Assembly (NCBI GenBank): GCA_964627045.1
Contig: CAZVIK010000142.1
Location: forward strand, 1 to 10,618
Length of the DNA: 10,618 nucleotides
Reading direction: 5' to 3'
DNA from: CAZVIK01 sp964627045
GTDB taxonomy: Bacteria > Acidobacteriota > Terriglobia > Bryobacterales > Bryobacteraceae
Part shown: piece after piece, positions 1-6,363 of the stretch
Layout: each line of letters begins with the position of its first letter
Position numbering within the stretch: position 1 is the first letter of the stretch
Position numbers and translations under genes: made by a program
Notes under the pieces: model-generated
Seen by the model: only the letters and a program-made list of their open reading frames with translations
Told to the model about the DNA's origin: nothing
The model's database searches: none

Positions 1-119
1 CCGCTTCGATCTGGCCTGAGGGCCTCCGGTAATCTGAGCGGCCGGCCTCGGCGGTGGGACCTGTTCCCGCTTCCCAGGCCGGCCGCCTTCCCTGCCCGCC
101 TCGATTAAGCGAGCCGCCC
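1..119. other. Window edge, no supported gene
   Basis: This GC-rich stretch lies downstream of the Fur-family gene, whose stop codon is at 120-122. Plus-strand frame 1 is open from base 1 to a TAA at 106-108. It could be the last 35 codons of a gene entering from the left, but the residues (rich in R, P, A, L) match no family I recognise. A short inverted repeat, CTCG-ATTAAG-CGAG, lies at 100-113. It is only four base pairs long and has no T-tract, so I do not call it a terminator. Confidence 0.3.
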
Positions 120-524
120 TCAGCGCGCCGCTTTGCGGCGTCTCCCGCGCATCACCACCTGGTATTCCTGAACCTCGAAGCCCGCCAACCCCGCCTGCCC
201 GGTCACCGTCACGGCGTCCCATGGCACGTCGAAAACGGCGCCCGAATCGCGGTCCACAAAATGGTGGTGCGGCTCAACGTGAGGGTCGAAGACCACGGTT
301 CCCCCGTTCAGTACCTGCTCGCGGAGCAGGCGTTTCGCCACGAACAGGTTGAGTGTGTTGTAAATGGTGGCGCGCGATACGGTGGGGTGCTTCCGCTTCA
401 CCTTCGCCCAAACCTTCTCGGCGGACGGATGCGAGGCATCCGAAAGCACCGCCTGCGCCACGGCGATCCTCTGTGGCGTCGGCTGAATGCCGTGCTGCCG
501 CAATCTGGAAATGGCGTCTTCCAC
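120..524 (-). CDS. Fur-superfamily transcriptional regulator, Irr/PerR-like
   Basis: A 134-residue metal- or heme-responsive DNA-binding regulator of the Fur superfamily, acting in the cytoplasm as a dimer. The N-terminal winged helix spans about residues 1-75. It has the family hallmark PTPQR at 15-19 and the recognition helix SRATIYNTLNLF at 50-61. The dimerisation half keeps the metal/heme-type HHH at 86-88 (PHHHFVDRDSG). The first structural-zinc CxxC, expected straight after HHHF, reads D91-R-D-S94, and the second pair is absent. There is no cysteine in the whole protein. Loss of both CxxC pairs with HHH retained is typical of Irr, the heme-sensing branch known from rhizobia, rather than Fur or classical PerR. 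The start is GTG at 524, because an in-frame TAG lies three codons upstream and the resulting N-terminus has normal family length. No clear Shine-Dalgarno is present. Family membership is certain; the Irr-like reading is inference. Confidence 0.93.
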   Translation of the reverse strand: MEDAISRLRQHGIQPTPQRIAVAQAVLSDASHPSAEKVWAKVKRKHPTVSRATIYNTLNLFVAKRLLREQVLNGGTVVFDPHVEPHHHFVDRDSGAVFDVPWDAVTVTGQAGLAGFEVQEYQVVMRGRRRKAAR

Positions 525-531
525 CCACTTC

Positions 532-544
532 TAGACTATATCTA
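532..544. promoter_or_regulatory. Candidate Fur/Irr-type operator, TAGA-N5-TCTA
   Basis: An inverted repeat TAGA-CTATA-TCTA sits in a short AT-rich island inside GC-rich DNA, directly upstream of the Fur-family start codon and covering its predicted -10 box. The half-sites and their five-base spacing equal the core of the Irr iron-control element as I recall it (TTTAGAA-N3-TTCTAAA). The outer bases match only partly. Position over the -10 fits negative autoregulation. Low to moderate confidence, since only four bases per half-site are perfectly paired. Confidence 0.4.
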
Positions 545-561
545 AGCTTGGATTCAGTCAA
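535..561 (-). promoter_or_regulatory. Predicted sigma70-type promoter of the Fur-family gene
   Basis: Read on the minus strand, TTGACT (556-561) is followed after 15 bases by TATAGT (535-540). Both hexamers match the housekeeping consensus at four or five positions; the spacer is shorter than the usual 17. The expected transcription start, about seven bases below the -10, falls near 528. That is only a few bases before the GTG at 524, so the messenger would be leaderless or nearly so, consistent with the lack of a ribosome-binding site. Confidence 0.5.
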
Positions 562-697
562 CCGGCGGCGCGGCGGAGGTGCGGCCCCTGGCTCCATCGC
601 GTGGCCCGGCGGGCGGGACCGCGCGGCCCGTCCCGCTCGCCTCGCGGCTGCCCGCAAGGCCGGCGCCCGCGGCTAGGTTAGAATGGGATTGACCGAA

Positions 698-780
698 CCA
701 CCCGCGGGGAACGGGCGGAAGCAACTGTTCTCTGTGTCTCCCGCGAGGCCCACGGAGCGGCCGCGCCTGGGCGCGCTCCG
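698..780 (+). other. Candidate structured leader with alternative hairpins
   Basis: Three pairings can be read directly. Stem 1 pairs 698-704 with 712-718 (one A-C mismatch, seven-base loop). Stem 2 pairs CGGAGC (753-758) with GCTCCG (775-780), with an inner GCGC-CTGG-GCGC hairpin (763-774). An alternative pairs CGCGGG (703-708) with CCCGCG (740-745) and excludes stem 1. If transcription starts near 690, these would lie in a leader of about 180 bases ahead of the receptor gene. GC-rich DNA forms such stems by chance, so this is a suggestion only and no known RNA family is recognised. Confidence 0.25.
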
Positions 781-856
781 CCGGACGCCGTGTTCACCGG
801 TGCGCAGGTAACCGGCGGCCATCCGGACACGTCCATGGCGGTCTTCAGGCGTTATC

Positions 857-863
857 GAGGTGG
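857..863 (+). promoter_or_regulatory. Ribosome-binding site of the TonB-dependent receptor
   Basis: GAGGTGG lies six bases before the ATG at 870. The spacing favours that ATG over the adjacent in-frame TTG at 867, which would add just one residue. Confidence 0.6.
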
Positions 864-869
864 TGTTTG

Positions 870-3854
870 ATGCGCTGCGTTCTTTTTCTGTCTGTGGCTG
901 TGCTCCTGCTGGCGCCCGTGGCCGAGGCCCAGGTCTTGACGGGCTCGGGAACCGTCCACGGAATCGTTCTCGATCCCTATCACGAGGGGCTGCCAGGCGC
1001 CGACGTCAGGCTGACCAATCCGGCGCTTCGGGTACAGCGCCTGATGGAGACCACTCTCGACGGCCATTTCATGGCGCCCGCCGTCCCGCCCGGACGCGGC
1101 TACCAGTTGGAGATCCAGCGCAAAGGCTTCCATGAATGGGAGTCCGGCGAGTTCGAAGTCCGCGTCGGCGAGACGATCGTATTCGAAATCATGCTCGGTG
1201 AGACCGAAGCGCAGGAAAGCGAGGTTAAGACCGCCTCCTCCCACTTCACCGAGGATCCCGCTTACGCGCCGTCGCTTGTGCTGACGCGTTCTCAATTGGC
1301 CGCCCTTCCGATTCCCGAATACCGCCTGGAGAGCCTGGTCGCCCTGCTGCCCGGAGTCGCCTGGGACTCCCGCCTCTCCGATTTCGGCATGCGAGGGCTG
1401 CCCACACCGGGCCGAACGCTGATTGACGGGGCTTCGGCGACCAAGGATGTTCGCCTAGCCGCCGGAGTCACCCCCGCCGCCGTGGAAGGCGTCTATCTCG
1501 CGAACATCGGCTTTCCCGCGGAGTTGGGCAACACCATGGGCGGCGCCGCCAGCATCGCCACGCGCGGCGGCGAGCCGGAGTTTCACGGCGCGGCCTACGG
1601 TTACCTCCTGAACCGCAGCCTCGGATCGTTGCCGCGTTTTGGTCTGGGCCACAATTTGGGCGCCAACGGGTCCGTGGCGGGCGCCAATCTTACCGGGCCC
1701 TTGCGGGGCCGGAACACGTTCTTCTTCGGCAACTTTGAAAACCGCAATCTGAAGTCGTTCTCTCTGAACCGGATCACCAGCCCGCTCATCGCCGATTCGG
1801 CGGGCAATGCCGTGGCCCTCTCCAACTGCACGGCAGCCACGGCCCCGTGCCAGGCCGCCGCCACGCTGATTCAGAGCCGCATGAACGTCCTGGTGCCTCA
1901 GTCGGCCGCTTCCAACGCAGGGCTCGTCCGCATCGACTGGCACCCCAGCGAGTGGAACGCCTTCCGCGCGGTGGCCCAGGAGACGCACGAACGCTGGCCC
2001 GCCGGCATGCGGACCGGTATCGTCGCGCCCAACGGCGGCGCGTTGGGGCAGCTCGGCATGAAGTCAATGACCCGGGTGGTCAAGCTCGGCTGGACCGCTT
2101 CGATCGGAGCGGGCGGTTCCAACGAGGTCACTTTCGGCGCCTATCGCACACGCCTGGCCTCGTCAAATAGTGAGACCGGTTTTTCGACCGGCTCTCTCGG
2201 CATCGACGTCGCGGGCGCCACCGTCGGCGCGCCCGACCGGTTCGCCAGCAGCATCCGCAAGTGGCGCCGCAACGAGCTGGCCGACCAGATCAACTTCGTG
2301 GCCGGCGCGCATCGTTTTCAACTCGGAGTCAACTGGTCGCAAAGCCCGCACTGGGTCAATGAACTGCGGGACGGTGCGGGCCGGTACGCCTACGCCTCGC
2401 TCACCGACTTCGCCCTGGACGTCAACGGCGGGGTCAAGAATTATATGGCGTTTTCGCAAACCCTCGGCAACGCCGGCCGCCGCTTCCGCTTCCGCGAAGT
2501 CGACATCTACTTCCAGGACACTTGGCGTGTGCAAGCACCGCTGACGGTCACCTACGGCGTGCGTTGGGAACGCGAGGGCCTGCCGCAACCCCAGGCGCGC
2601 GATACTTTTTACTACCGCACCGGTGACATCCCCATCCGTAACGTCAATTTCAGCCCCCGCGTAGGCGTGGCCTACAAGCTCAGCGAGCGGATCACCGCGC
2701 GTGTCGGTGTCGGCATGTACTACGTGTCTTTCCCGGCGAGCTTCATCGACACCCTGACCCAGGGCCACGCCAAGTTCACCCCGAATCTGGCGATCGCCAA
2801 GACCAGCGCCACGGGTCCGAAGTTTCCCGGCGTCGTCACTGGAATCGGCACCATTCCCACGGGCTCGAAGGTGTTGTCTTACGCCGGGCCCAAGTTCCAA
2901 AATCCGTTCACCCCGCAGGTCTCCCTTTCGCTGGAGCGCGAGATGGGGATGGGCTTCGCCGCCTCGGTGCGCTACTTCTCCAGCCCGGGCCGCAAGCTTC
3001 TCGCCGCCCGCGACATGAACCTCACGGAAAGCAACACCAGCCGCACCCTCACCATCCTGGACTCGTCCGGAGCCAAAGTGGATGAATTCAGTTCACTCGT
3101 TTGGTCCGGCCGTACCAACTCCGGCCTGGGGCGTGTTTGGGAGGTCAACAACGTCGGGGCTTCCACCTATCACGCCGTCGTGTTTCGGGTGGCCAAACCC
3201 CTGACCCGCACCTTCGGAATGGAGACCACCTATACCTGGTCGCGTGCCCGCGGCAACGTCGGCGGACCGTGGGCTCTCACCGGCGTTCCCATGAGCACGT
3301 ACAACGGCTTCCCCGCCAGGGACGCGGGCCCCTCCAACACCGACCAGCGTCACCGCGTGGTCTCGGTATGGACCTTCCAGCCGGACTTTTCCCGTAGCGC
3401 GTCGTCCGCAATTCGAACGCTGGCCGGCGGATGGCAGTTCTCGGCGATTGCCACGTTCGCTTCGGCACTGCCCGTTACGGCCACCGTGCAAACCCTCGGC
3501 CAGCAGTTCACCACTACCAGCAGCCTCACCAACATCACGATGCCGTGGATCTCCTCGGTGAACGGCGCCGGGCTTTGGGATCGCGTTCCGTTCTGGGAGG
3601 TGAACACCCTGCGACTGGGTGAGGAGTACAACGTGAATCTGAGGGCGGCGCGTTCAATCCCCTTCGGAAAACGCGTTTCCGGAATCCTGGGGGTGGAGGT
3701 GTTCAACGTGTTTGACAACCAGTTCACTACGGGCGTGAATCAGGTGGCCTACTCGGCCACAGCCGGAGTTTTGAAGCCGGTCGCCGGGTTGGGAACCGCG
3801 AACTCGGCCTCCGCTCCACGCAGCGCCCAGGCTTCTTTCCGCCTGGAATTCTGA
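870..3854 (+). CDS. TonB-dependent receptor with N-terminal carboxypeptidase-regulatory-like domain
   Basis: A 994-residue outer-membrane protein of the Oar-like TonB-dependent receptor type, expected to import or bind a large substrate with energy from TonB-ExbBD. Residues 1-20 are a signal peptide with a hydrophobic run and an AEA cleavage site before Q21. Residues about 24-110 form a carboxypeptidase-regulatory-like beta domain (HGIVLDP, then LPGADVRLTN and a DGHF turn). Residues about 130-235 look like the plug, including ESLVALLPGV and the segment DFGMRGL-TPGRTLIDGAS. The rest is a 22-strand-type barrel with repeated aromatic beta strands such as DIYFQDTWRV and NFSPRVGVAYKL. It ends in ASFRLEF, with the C-terminal phenylalanine needed for BAM-dependent assembly. 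Length is normal for the group and the frame is intact. No TonB box is obvious. The substrate is unknown: such receptors are numerous in Acidobacteriota and no SusD-like partner lies next to it. The neighbouring Fur-type regulator hints at iron or heme, but weakly. Confidence 0.93.
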   Translation: MRCVLFLSVAVLLLAPVAEAQVLTGSGTVHGIVLDPYHEGLPGADVRLTNPALRVQRLMETTLDGHFMAPAVPPGRGYQLEIQRKGFHEWESGEFEVRVGETIVFEIMLGETEAQESEVKTASSHFTEDPAYAPSLVLTRSQLAALPIPEYRLESLVALLPGVAWDSRLSDFGMRGLPTPGRTLIDGASATKDVRLAAGVTPAAVEGVYLANIGFPAELGNTMGGAASIATRGGEPEFHGAAYGYLLNRSLGSLPRFGLGHNLGANGSVAGANLTGPLRGRNTFFFGNFENRNLKSFSLNRITSPLIADSAGNAVALSNCTAATAPCQAAATLIQSRMNVLVPQSAASNAGLVRIDWHPSEWNAFRAVAQETHERWPAGMRTGIVAPNGGALGQLGMKSMTRVVKLGWTASIGAGGSNEVTFGAYRTRLASSNSETGFSTGSLGIDVAGATVGAPDRFASSIRKWRRNELADQINFVAGAHRFQLGVNWSQSPHWVNELRDGAGRYAYASLTDFALDVNGGVKNYMAFSQTLGNAGRRFRFREVDIYFQDTWRVQAPLTVTYGVRWEREGLPQPQARDTFYYRTGDIPIRNVNFSPRVGVAYKLSERITARVGVGMYYVSFPASFIDTLTQGHAKFTPNLAIAKTSATGPKFPGVVTGIGTIPTGSKVLSYAGPKFQNPFTPQVSLSLEREMGMGFAASVRYFSSPGRKLLAARDMNLTESNTSRTLTILDSSGAKVDEFSSLVWSGRTNSGLGRVWEVNNVGASTYHAVVFRVAKPLTRTFGMETTYTWSRARGNVGGPWALTGVPMSTYNGFPARDAGPSNTDQRHRVVSVWTFQPDFSRSASSAIRTLAGGWQFSAIATFASALPVTATVQTLGQQFTTTSSLTNITMPWISSVNGAGLWDRVPFWEVNTLRLGEEYNVNLRAARSIPFGKRVSGILGVEVFNVFDNQFTTGVNQVAYSATAGVLKPVAGLGTANSASAPRSAQASFRLEF

Positions 3855-3859
3855 CCGGC

Positions 3860-3875
3860 GCCGGGATCTCCCGGC
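3860..3875. terminator. Hairpin between convergent genes
   Basis: GCCGGG-ATCT-CCCGGC is a perfect six-base-pair stem with a four-base loop. It sits in the 26-base gap between the stop codons of the receptor (plus) and the mini Fis protein (minus). The location suits a bidirectional terminator, but there is no T-tract on either side, so intrinsic termination is unproven. Confidence 0.4.
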
Positions 3876-3880
3876 CCGCG

Positions 3881-4192
3881 CTAGAAGACCTGCTTTGCGG
3901 CGTTCTCTTGCTCGGCGTACTCCTTCAGCCGGTATTGGAGCTTGCGAAGGCTGATTCCCAGTTGGCGGGCCGCGTGGGTCCGGTTGCCGTGGTTGGCTCG
4001 CAGGGCGCCCTCAATCGCGGCTTTTTCGATTTCCCTGAGCTTCACCGGGACGGGCGCCGGCGTATTTCCATTCGCCGGGCTGTACTCCTCCCACCGTGCT
4101 ACGGCGGCTACGTTGAAGCCGTGGGAGCGCAGGTCCTGTTCCTGTCTCGCCCGCGCTTCCGGGTTCTCTTCGATCAGCACGATCTTCCCCAT
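3881..4192 (-). CDS. Mini regulator: receiver-like fragment fused to Fis-type helix-turn-helix
   Basis: A 103-residue protein with two recognisable pieces. Residues 1-31 resemble the first strand, first helix and second strand of a response-regulator receiver domain (GKIVLIEENPEARARQEQDL, then GFNVAAV). The acidic pair is E8-E9 in place of the usual two aspartates. The phosphoacceptor aspartate and everything after the second strand are missing. After a proline-rich linker (38-50), residues 52-92 form a Fis/HTH_8 domain of the kind that ends NtrC-family activators (EIEKAAIEGALRANHGN, RTHAARQLGISLRKLQYRLK). The central AAA+ sigma54-activating domain of NtrC is absent, so it should bind DNA but cannot receive a phosphoryl group in the usual way or activate sigma54. 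The start is supported by GAGGAG seven bases upstream. It lies 103 bases downstream of the TPR gene on the same strand. Function is unknown; DNA binding is likely. Confidence 0.82.
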   Translation of the reverse strand: MGKIVLIEENPEARARQEQDLRSHGFNVAAVARWEEYSPANGNTPAPVPVKLREIEKAAIEGALRANHGNRTHAARQLGISLRKLQYRLKEYAEQENAAKQVF

Positions 4193-4295
4193 TACCCACT
4201 CCTCAGGCGGAATTTTCCTGGTGATTGGATGCGCCTTCTGCGCGGAAAGTCGCGCGATTCGCTCACCTTGCGTTTACCCGTGCAACTTCCTCTAC

Positions 4296-5261
4296 TCACT
4301 TCGCCCTCAACGCCCGCGCCATTTCACGCACGGCGGGCGCGTTGCGGTCGTCCGGATGGCGCTCCAGAAAATCGTCTAGTTCCGCGAGTGCGGCGGCCAC
4401 GTCCCCTTTTCGAAAGTAGATGTTCGCCAGAAATCGCTGAGGGTGGGAGAAGTGATTCGGATCTATACGCTTGGCCTCGAGCAGGTACTTCAACGCGGGT
4501 TCAAACTGATTCAGAAAGTAGTAGTTCATGCCCAACTGAACGTTGGCCAACGCATCGCCCTTGCCCTGCGCCACCGCATAGCGGTTAATCTCGAGCGCCT
4601 CCTCGAACCGTCCCATTGTGACCAGCACACCACCCAAATTCACCGACGGGAGATAGGCGGCCGGTTCGTGCCGGAGCGCGGTGCGGAAGAAACGCTCGGC
4701 GTCCTGGTACCGGCCTTCGTGGTAGGCGATCGTGCCCAGGTTGTTCCAGGCCTCGACGTACTGCGGCGCTCGCTGGACGGCGCGCTCCAACCGCTTGATG
4801 GCGGCCGCAACCTGTCTCCGCGACAGCAGCGCCTGTGCTTCGCCGAAGTCGCGCTTCGCCGAATCCGGGATGCTCAACTCGCGCGCCGAGATGGCGTGCG
4901 CCCGCTCGAGCGCCTCGCGGCTGGCGGCGGCGCCGATGGGCACCACCACGGGGACGCGGCGATTCTTCCCCGCCAGTCCCGCGCTGACTTCCACCGTCAG
5001 GCGGATCTCGTTGGTGCCGGGAGCGAAAGCGATCAGGGTGTAGGGCCCCGGAACCAATCCCTTGAAGCGGAACCGCCCCTTGCCGTTGCTGCGCGTGTTG
5101 GCGGCAAAGGGCGACGACGCGCCGTGCAACGAGACCAGGACGCCCTGGCGAGGCGGTTCCAACCGCCCTTCGATCTCGTAGGTTGCCGCCGCAAACGCCG
5201 CCGCCGTAACGCCGAGCAACAGGGCGGCCACTCCCGCGGTTCGCATCGCCGCCGCTGGCAC
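4296..5261 (-). CDS. Exported TPR protein with N-terminal carboxypeptidase-regulatory-like domain
   Basis: A protein of about 321 residues, predicted to be exported. It opens with a signal peptide (MRTAGVAALLLGVTAAAFA). A beta domain of carboxypeptidase-regulatory type follows at about residues 27-95 (YEIEGRLEPP, NGKGRFRFKGLVPGPYTLIA). Residues about 135-310 hold four to five tetratricopeptide repeats, for example VEAWNNLGTIAYHEGRYQDA, ALANVQLGMNYYFLNQFEPA and RFLANIYFRKGDVAAALAEL. TPRs mediate protein-protein contacts, so a periplasmic or envelope scaffold is likely; no catalytic motif is visible. The start is uncertain. I chose GTG at 5261, which has a purine-rich stretch (5265-5277, containing GGAGG and GGAAGG) just upstream. 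ATG at 5246 gives a cleaner signal peptide but poor spacing, and ATG at 5300 would add 13 residues before the purine tract. It lies 94 bases downstream of the hydrolase gene. Confidence 0.88.
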   Translation of the reverse strand: MPAAAMRTAGVAALLLGVTAAAFAAATYEIEGRLEPPRQGVLVSLHGASSPFAANTRSNGKGRFRFKGLVPGPYTLIAFAPGTNEIRLTVEVSAGLAGKNRRVPVVVPIGAAASREALERAHAISARELSIPDSAKRDFGEAQALLSRRQVAAAIKRLERAVQRAPQYVEAWNNLGTIAYHEGRYQDAERFFRTALRHEPAAYLPSVNLGGVLVTMGRFEEALEINRYAVAQGKGDALANVQLGMNYYFLNQFEPALKYLLEAKRIDPNHFSHPQRFLANIYFRKGDVAAALAELDDFLERHPDDRNAPAVREMARALRAK

Positions 5262-5310
5262 GCGCCTTCCCCCCTCCAACGACAATTGAAACACACCCAA
5301 AGTAGCGCCA

Positions 5311-5335
5311 GCCGGCGCCCCGGCGGCGCGCCGCC
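5311..5335. terminator. Overlapping GC hairpins between the hydrolase and TPR genes
   Basis: GCCGG-CGCC-CCGGC (5311-5324) and the perfect palindrome GGCGGCGCGCCGCC (5322-5335) share bases 5322-5324, so only one can fold at a time. They lie just after the hydrolase stop codon on the minus strand. They could attenuate or end its transcript before the TPR gene, but no T-tract follows. Confidence 0.25.
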
Positions 5336-5355
5336 CATCCTGTTGCAGAAAGCTG

Positions 5356-6243
5356 CTACCGGTCGAGCCAGCGGTTCAATATCGGGGCGTACGCATCGAC
5401 GCGCCGGTCGCGCAGGAAGGGCCACTCGCGGCGGGTGCGCTCCACCTCGACCGGATCGCACTCGACGATCAGCGTCTCTTCCTGGTCCACCGGGGCCTTG
5501 GAGACCATCTTTCCGAAGGGATCGGAGACGAACGAATGGCCCCAGAATTCGAGCCCCGCCTCGGCGGTACCCTCGAACCCCACGCGGTTGACCGCCGCGA
5601 TGTAGATGCCGTTGGCGATGGCATGGCCGCGCTGCACGGTGCGCCATGCGTCCAACTGCCCCGCCCCGCGCTCGTCTTTCTCGGCGGGGTGCCATCCGAT
5701 CGCCGTCGGGTAGAACAGAATCGAAGCGCCGCCCAGCGCCGCCAGCCGCGCGCCTTCCGGATACCACTGGTCCCAGCACACCTGCACGGCGATGCGCCCG
5801 AAGCGCGTGTCGAAGCACGGCGCGCCCAGGTCGCCCGGCGCGAAGTAGAACTTCTCGAAGTAGAGCGGATCGTCGGGGATGTGCATCTTACGGTAGACAC
5901 CCACGGTGACGCCCGCGTCGATCGCCACGGCGGTGTTGTGGTACAGCCCGGGCGCCCGCCGCTCGAACACACTTCCTATGACCACGATGCCGAGTTCCTT
6001 GGCAAGGCGTGCCAGGGCCTCCGTGGTGGGCCCGGGAACCGGCTCGGCCAGGGCGAACAACTCGGTCTTCTCCTCGCGGCAGAAGTACCGCGTGCGGAAC
6101 AACTCCGGCAGGCAGACGATCTGGGCGCCGCGGCCCGCCGCCTCGCGCACGCGCCACTCGGCTTTGGCGAGATTCTCGTTAGGGTCCGCCGCGCAGGACA
6201 TCTGCACCAATCCAATCGTGAAGCGGGAGTCGCTCGGGGCCAT
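5356..6243 (-). CDS. aguB: Carbon-nitrogen hydrolase, probable N-carbamoylputrescine amidase
   Basis: A 295-residue cytoplasmic nitrilase-superfamily enzyme. N-carbamoylputrescine amidase converts N-carbamoylputrescine to putrescine, carbon dioxide and ammonia, in the agmatine route to polyamines. The Glu-Lys-Cys triad is intact: E47 in CLPELF, K119 in YRKMHIPDDP, and C156 in QVCWDQWYPE. The blocks HIPDDP-x3-EKFYF-x-PGD and CWDQW-PE-AR are those I associate with AguB rather than with beta-ureidopropionase or plain nitrilases. The length fits the family. The start is ATG at 6243, because the family N-terminus (FTIGLVQMSC) begins seven residues later; the frame stays open far upstream only as a high-GC artefact. 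The usual pathway partner, agmatine deiminase (AguA), is not in this window. The ribosome-binding site is weak. It is divergent from the oxidoreductase gene across 120 bases. The superfamily is certain, the exact substrate likely. Confidence 0.9.
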   Translation of the reverse strand: MAPSDSRFTIGLVQMSCAADPNENLAKAEWRVREAAGRGAQIVCLPELFRTRYFCREEKTELFALAEPVPGPTTEALARLAKELGIVVIGSVFERRAPGLYHNTAVAIDAGVTVGVYRKMHIPDDPLYFEKFYFAPGDLGAPCFDTRFGRIAVQVCWDQWYPEGARLAALGGASILFYPTAIGWHPAEKDERGAGQLDAWRTVQRGHAIANGIYIAAVNRVGFEGTAEAGLEFWGHSFVSDPFGKMVSKAPVDQEETLIVECDPVEVERTRREWPFLRDRRVDAYAPILNRWLDR

Positions 6244-6327
6244 GTCCCGATTGTTCCACACCACGCCGAAGTCGAGGAAGCGGCACTCGCCGCCCATCGC
6301 CCGCTCCACCGCCGCGCCGCCAGGGGC

Positions 6328-6357
6328 TTGGCGCGGGACGCCCAGTCGCGCCACAAT
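6328..6357 (+). promoter_or_regulatory. Possible promoter of the oxidoreductase operon
   Basis: TTGGCG (6328-6333) and CACAAT (6352-6357) are separated by 18 bases. The predicted transcription start would coincide with the ATG at 6364, and no Shine-Dalgarno is visible before that ATG. This would make the first gene of the pair leaderless. Both hexamers are weak matches. Confidence 0.25.
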
Positions 6358-6363
6358 CAGCCT

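Larger units (their letters stand above)
562..869. other. Gene-free stretch upstream of the TonB-dependent receptor
   Basis: About 310 bases without a gene I can support lie between the divergent Fur-family promoter and the receptor start. The left part (562-675) is extremely GC-rich and featureless to my eye. A possible -10 box TAGAAT is at 679-684, but no matching -35 lies 16-18 bases upstream. From about 690 to 780 there are strong inverted repeats, listed separately as a candidate leader. I see no known riboswitch core: in particular no complete cobalamin-type box. I see no transfer RNA. Confidence 0.5.

Noticed and set aside
690..866. Cobalamin or cyclic-di-GMP riboswitch
   Set aside because: The stretch around GGGGAACGGGCGG briefly recalls a cobalamin core, but the other conserved boxes are not in order. 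No tetraloop/receptor pattern of a cyclic-di-GMP switch is visible.
2163..2900. 245-codon minus-strand open frame inside the receptor gene
   Set aside because: It is antisense to a continuous receptor barrel and has no family features or ribosome-binding site.
4443..5591. 382-codon plus-strand open frame antisense to the TPR gene
   Set aside because: It has no domain, is arginine-rich, and crosses the stop and start regions of two well-supported minus-strand genes.
5536..6363. Plus-strand open frame upstream of the oxidoreductase ATG, antisense to the amidase
   Set aside because: It is noise in front of the real start: the Rossmann motif begins at residue 4 when ATG 6364 is used, as the family expects.
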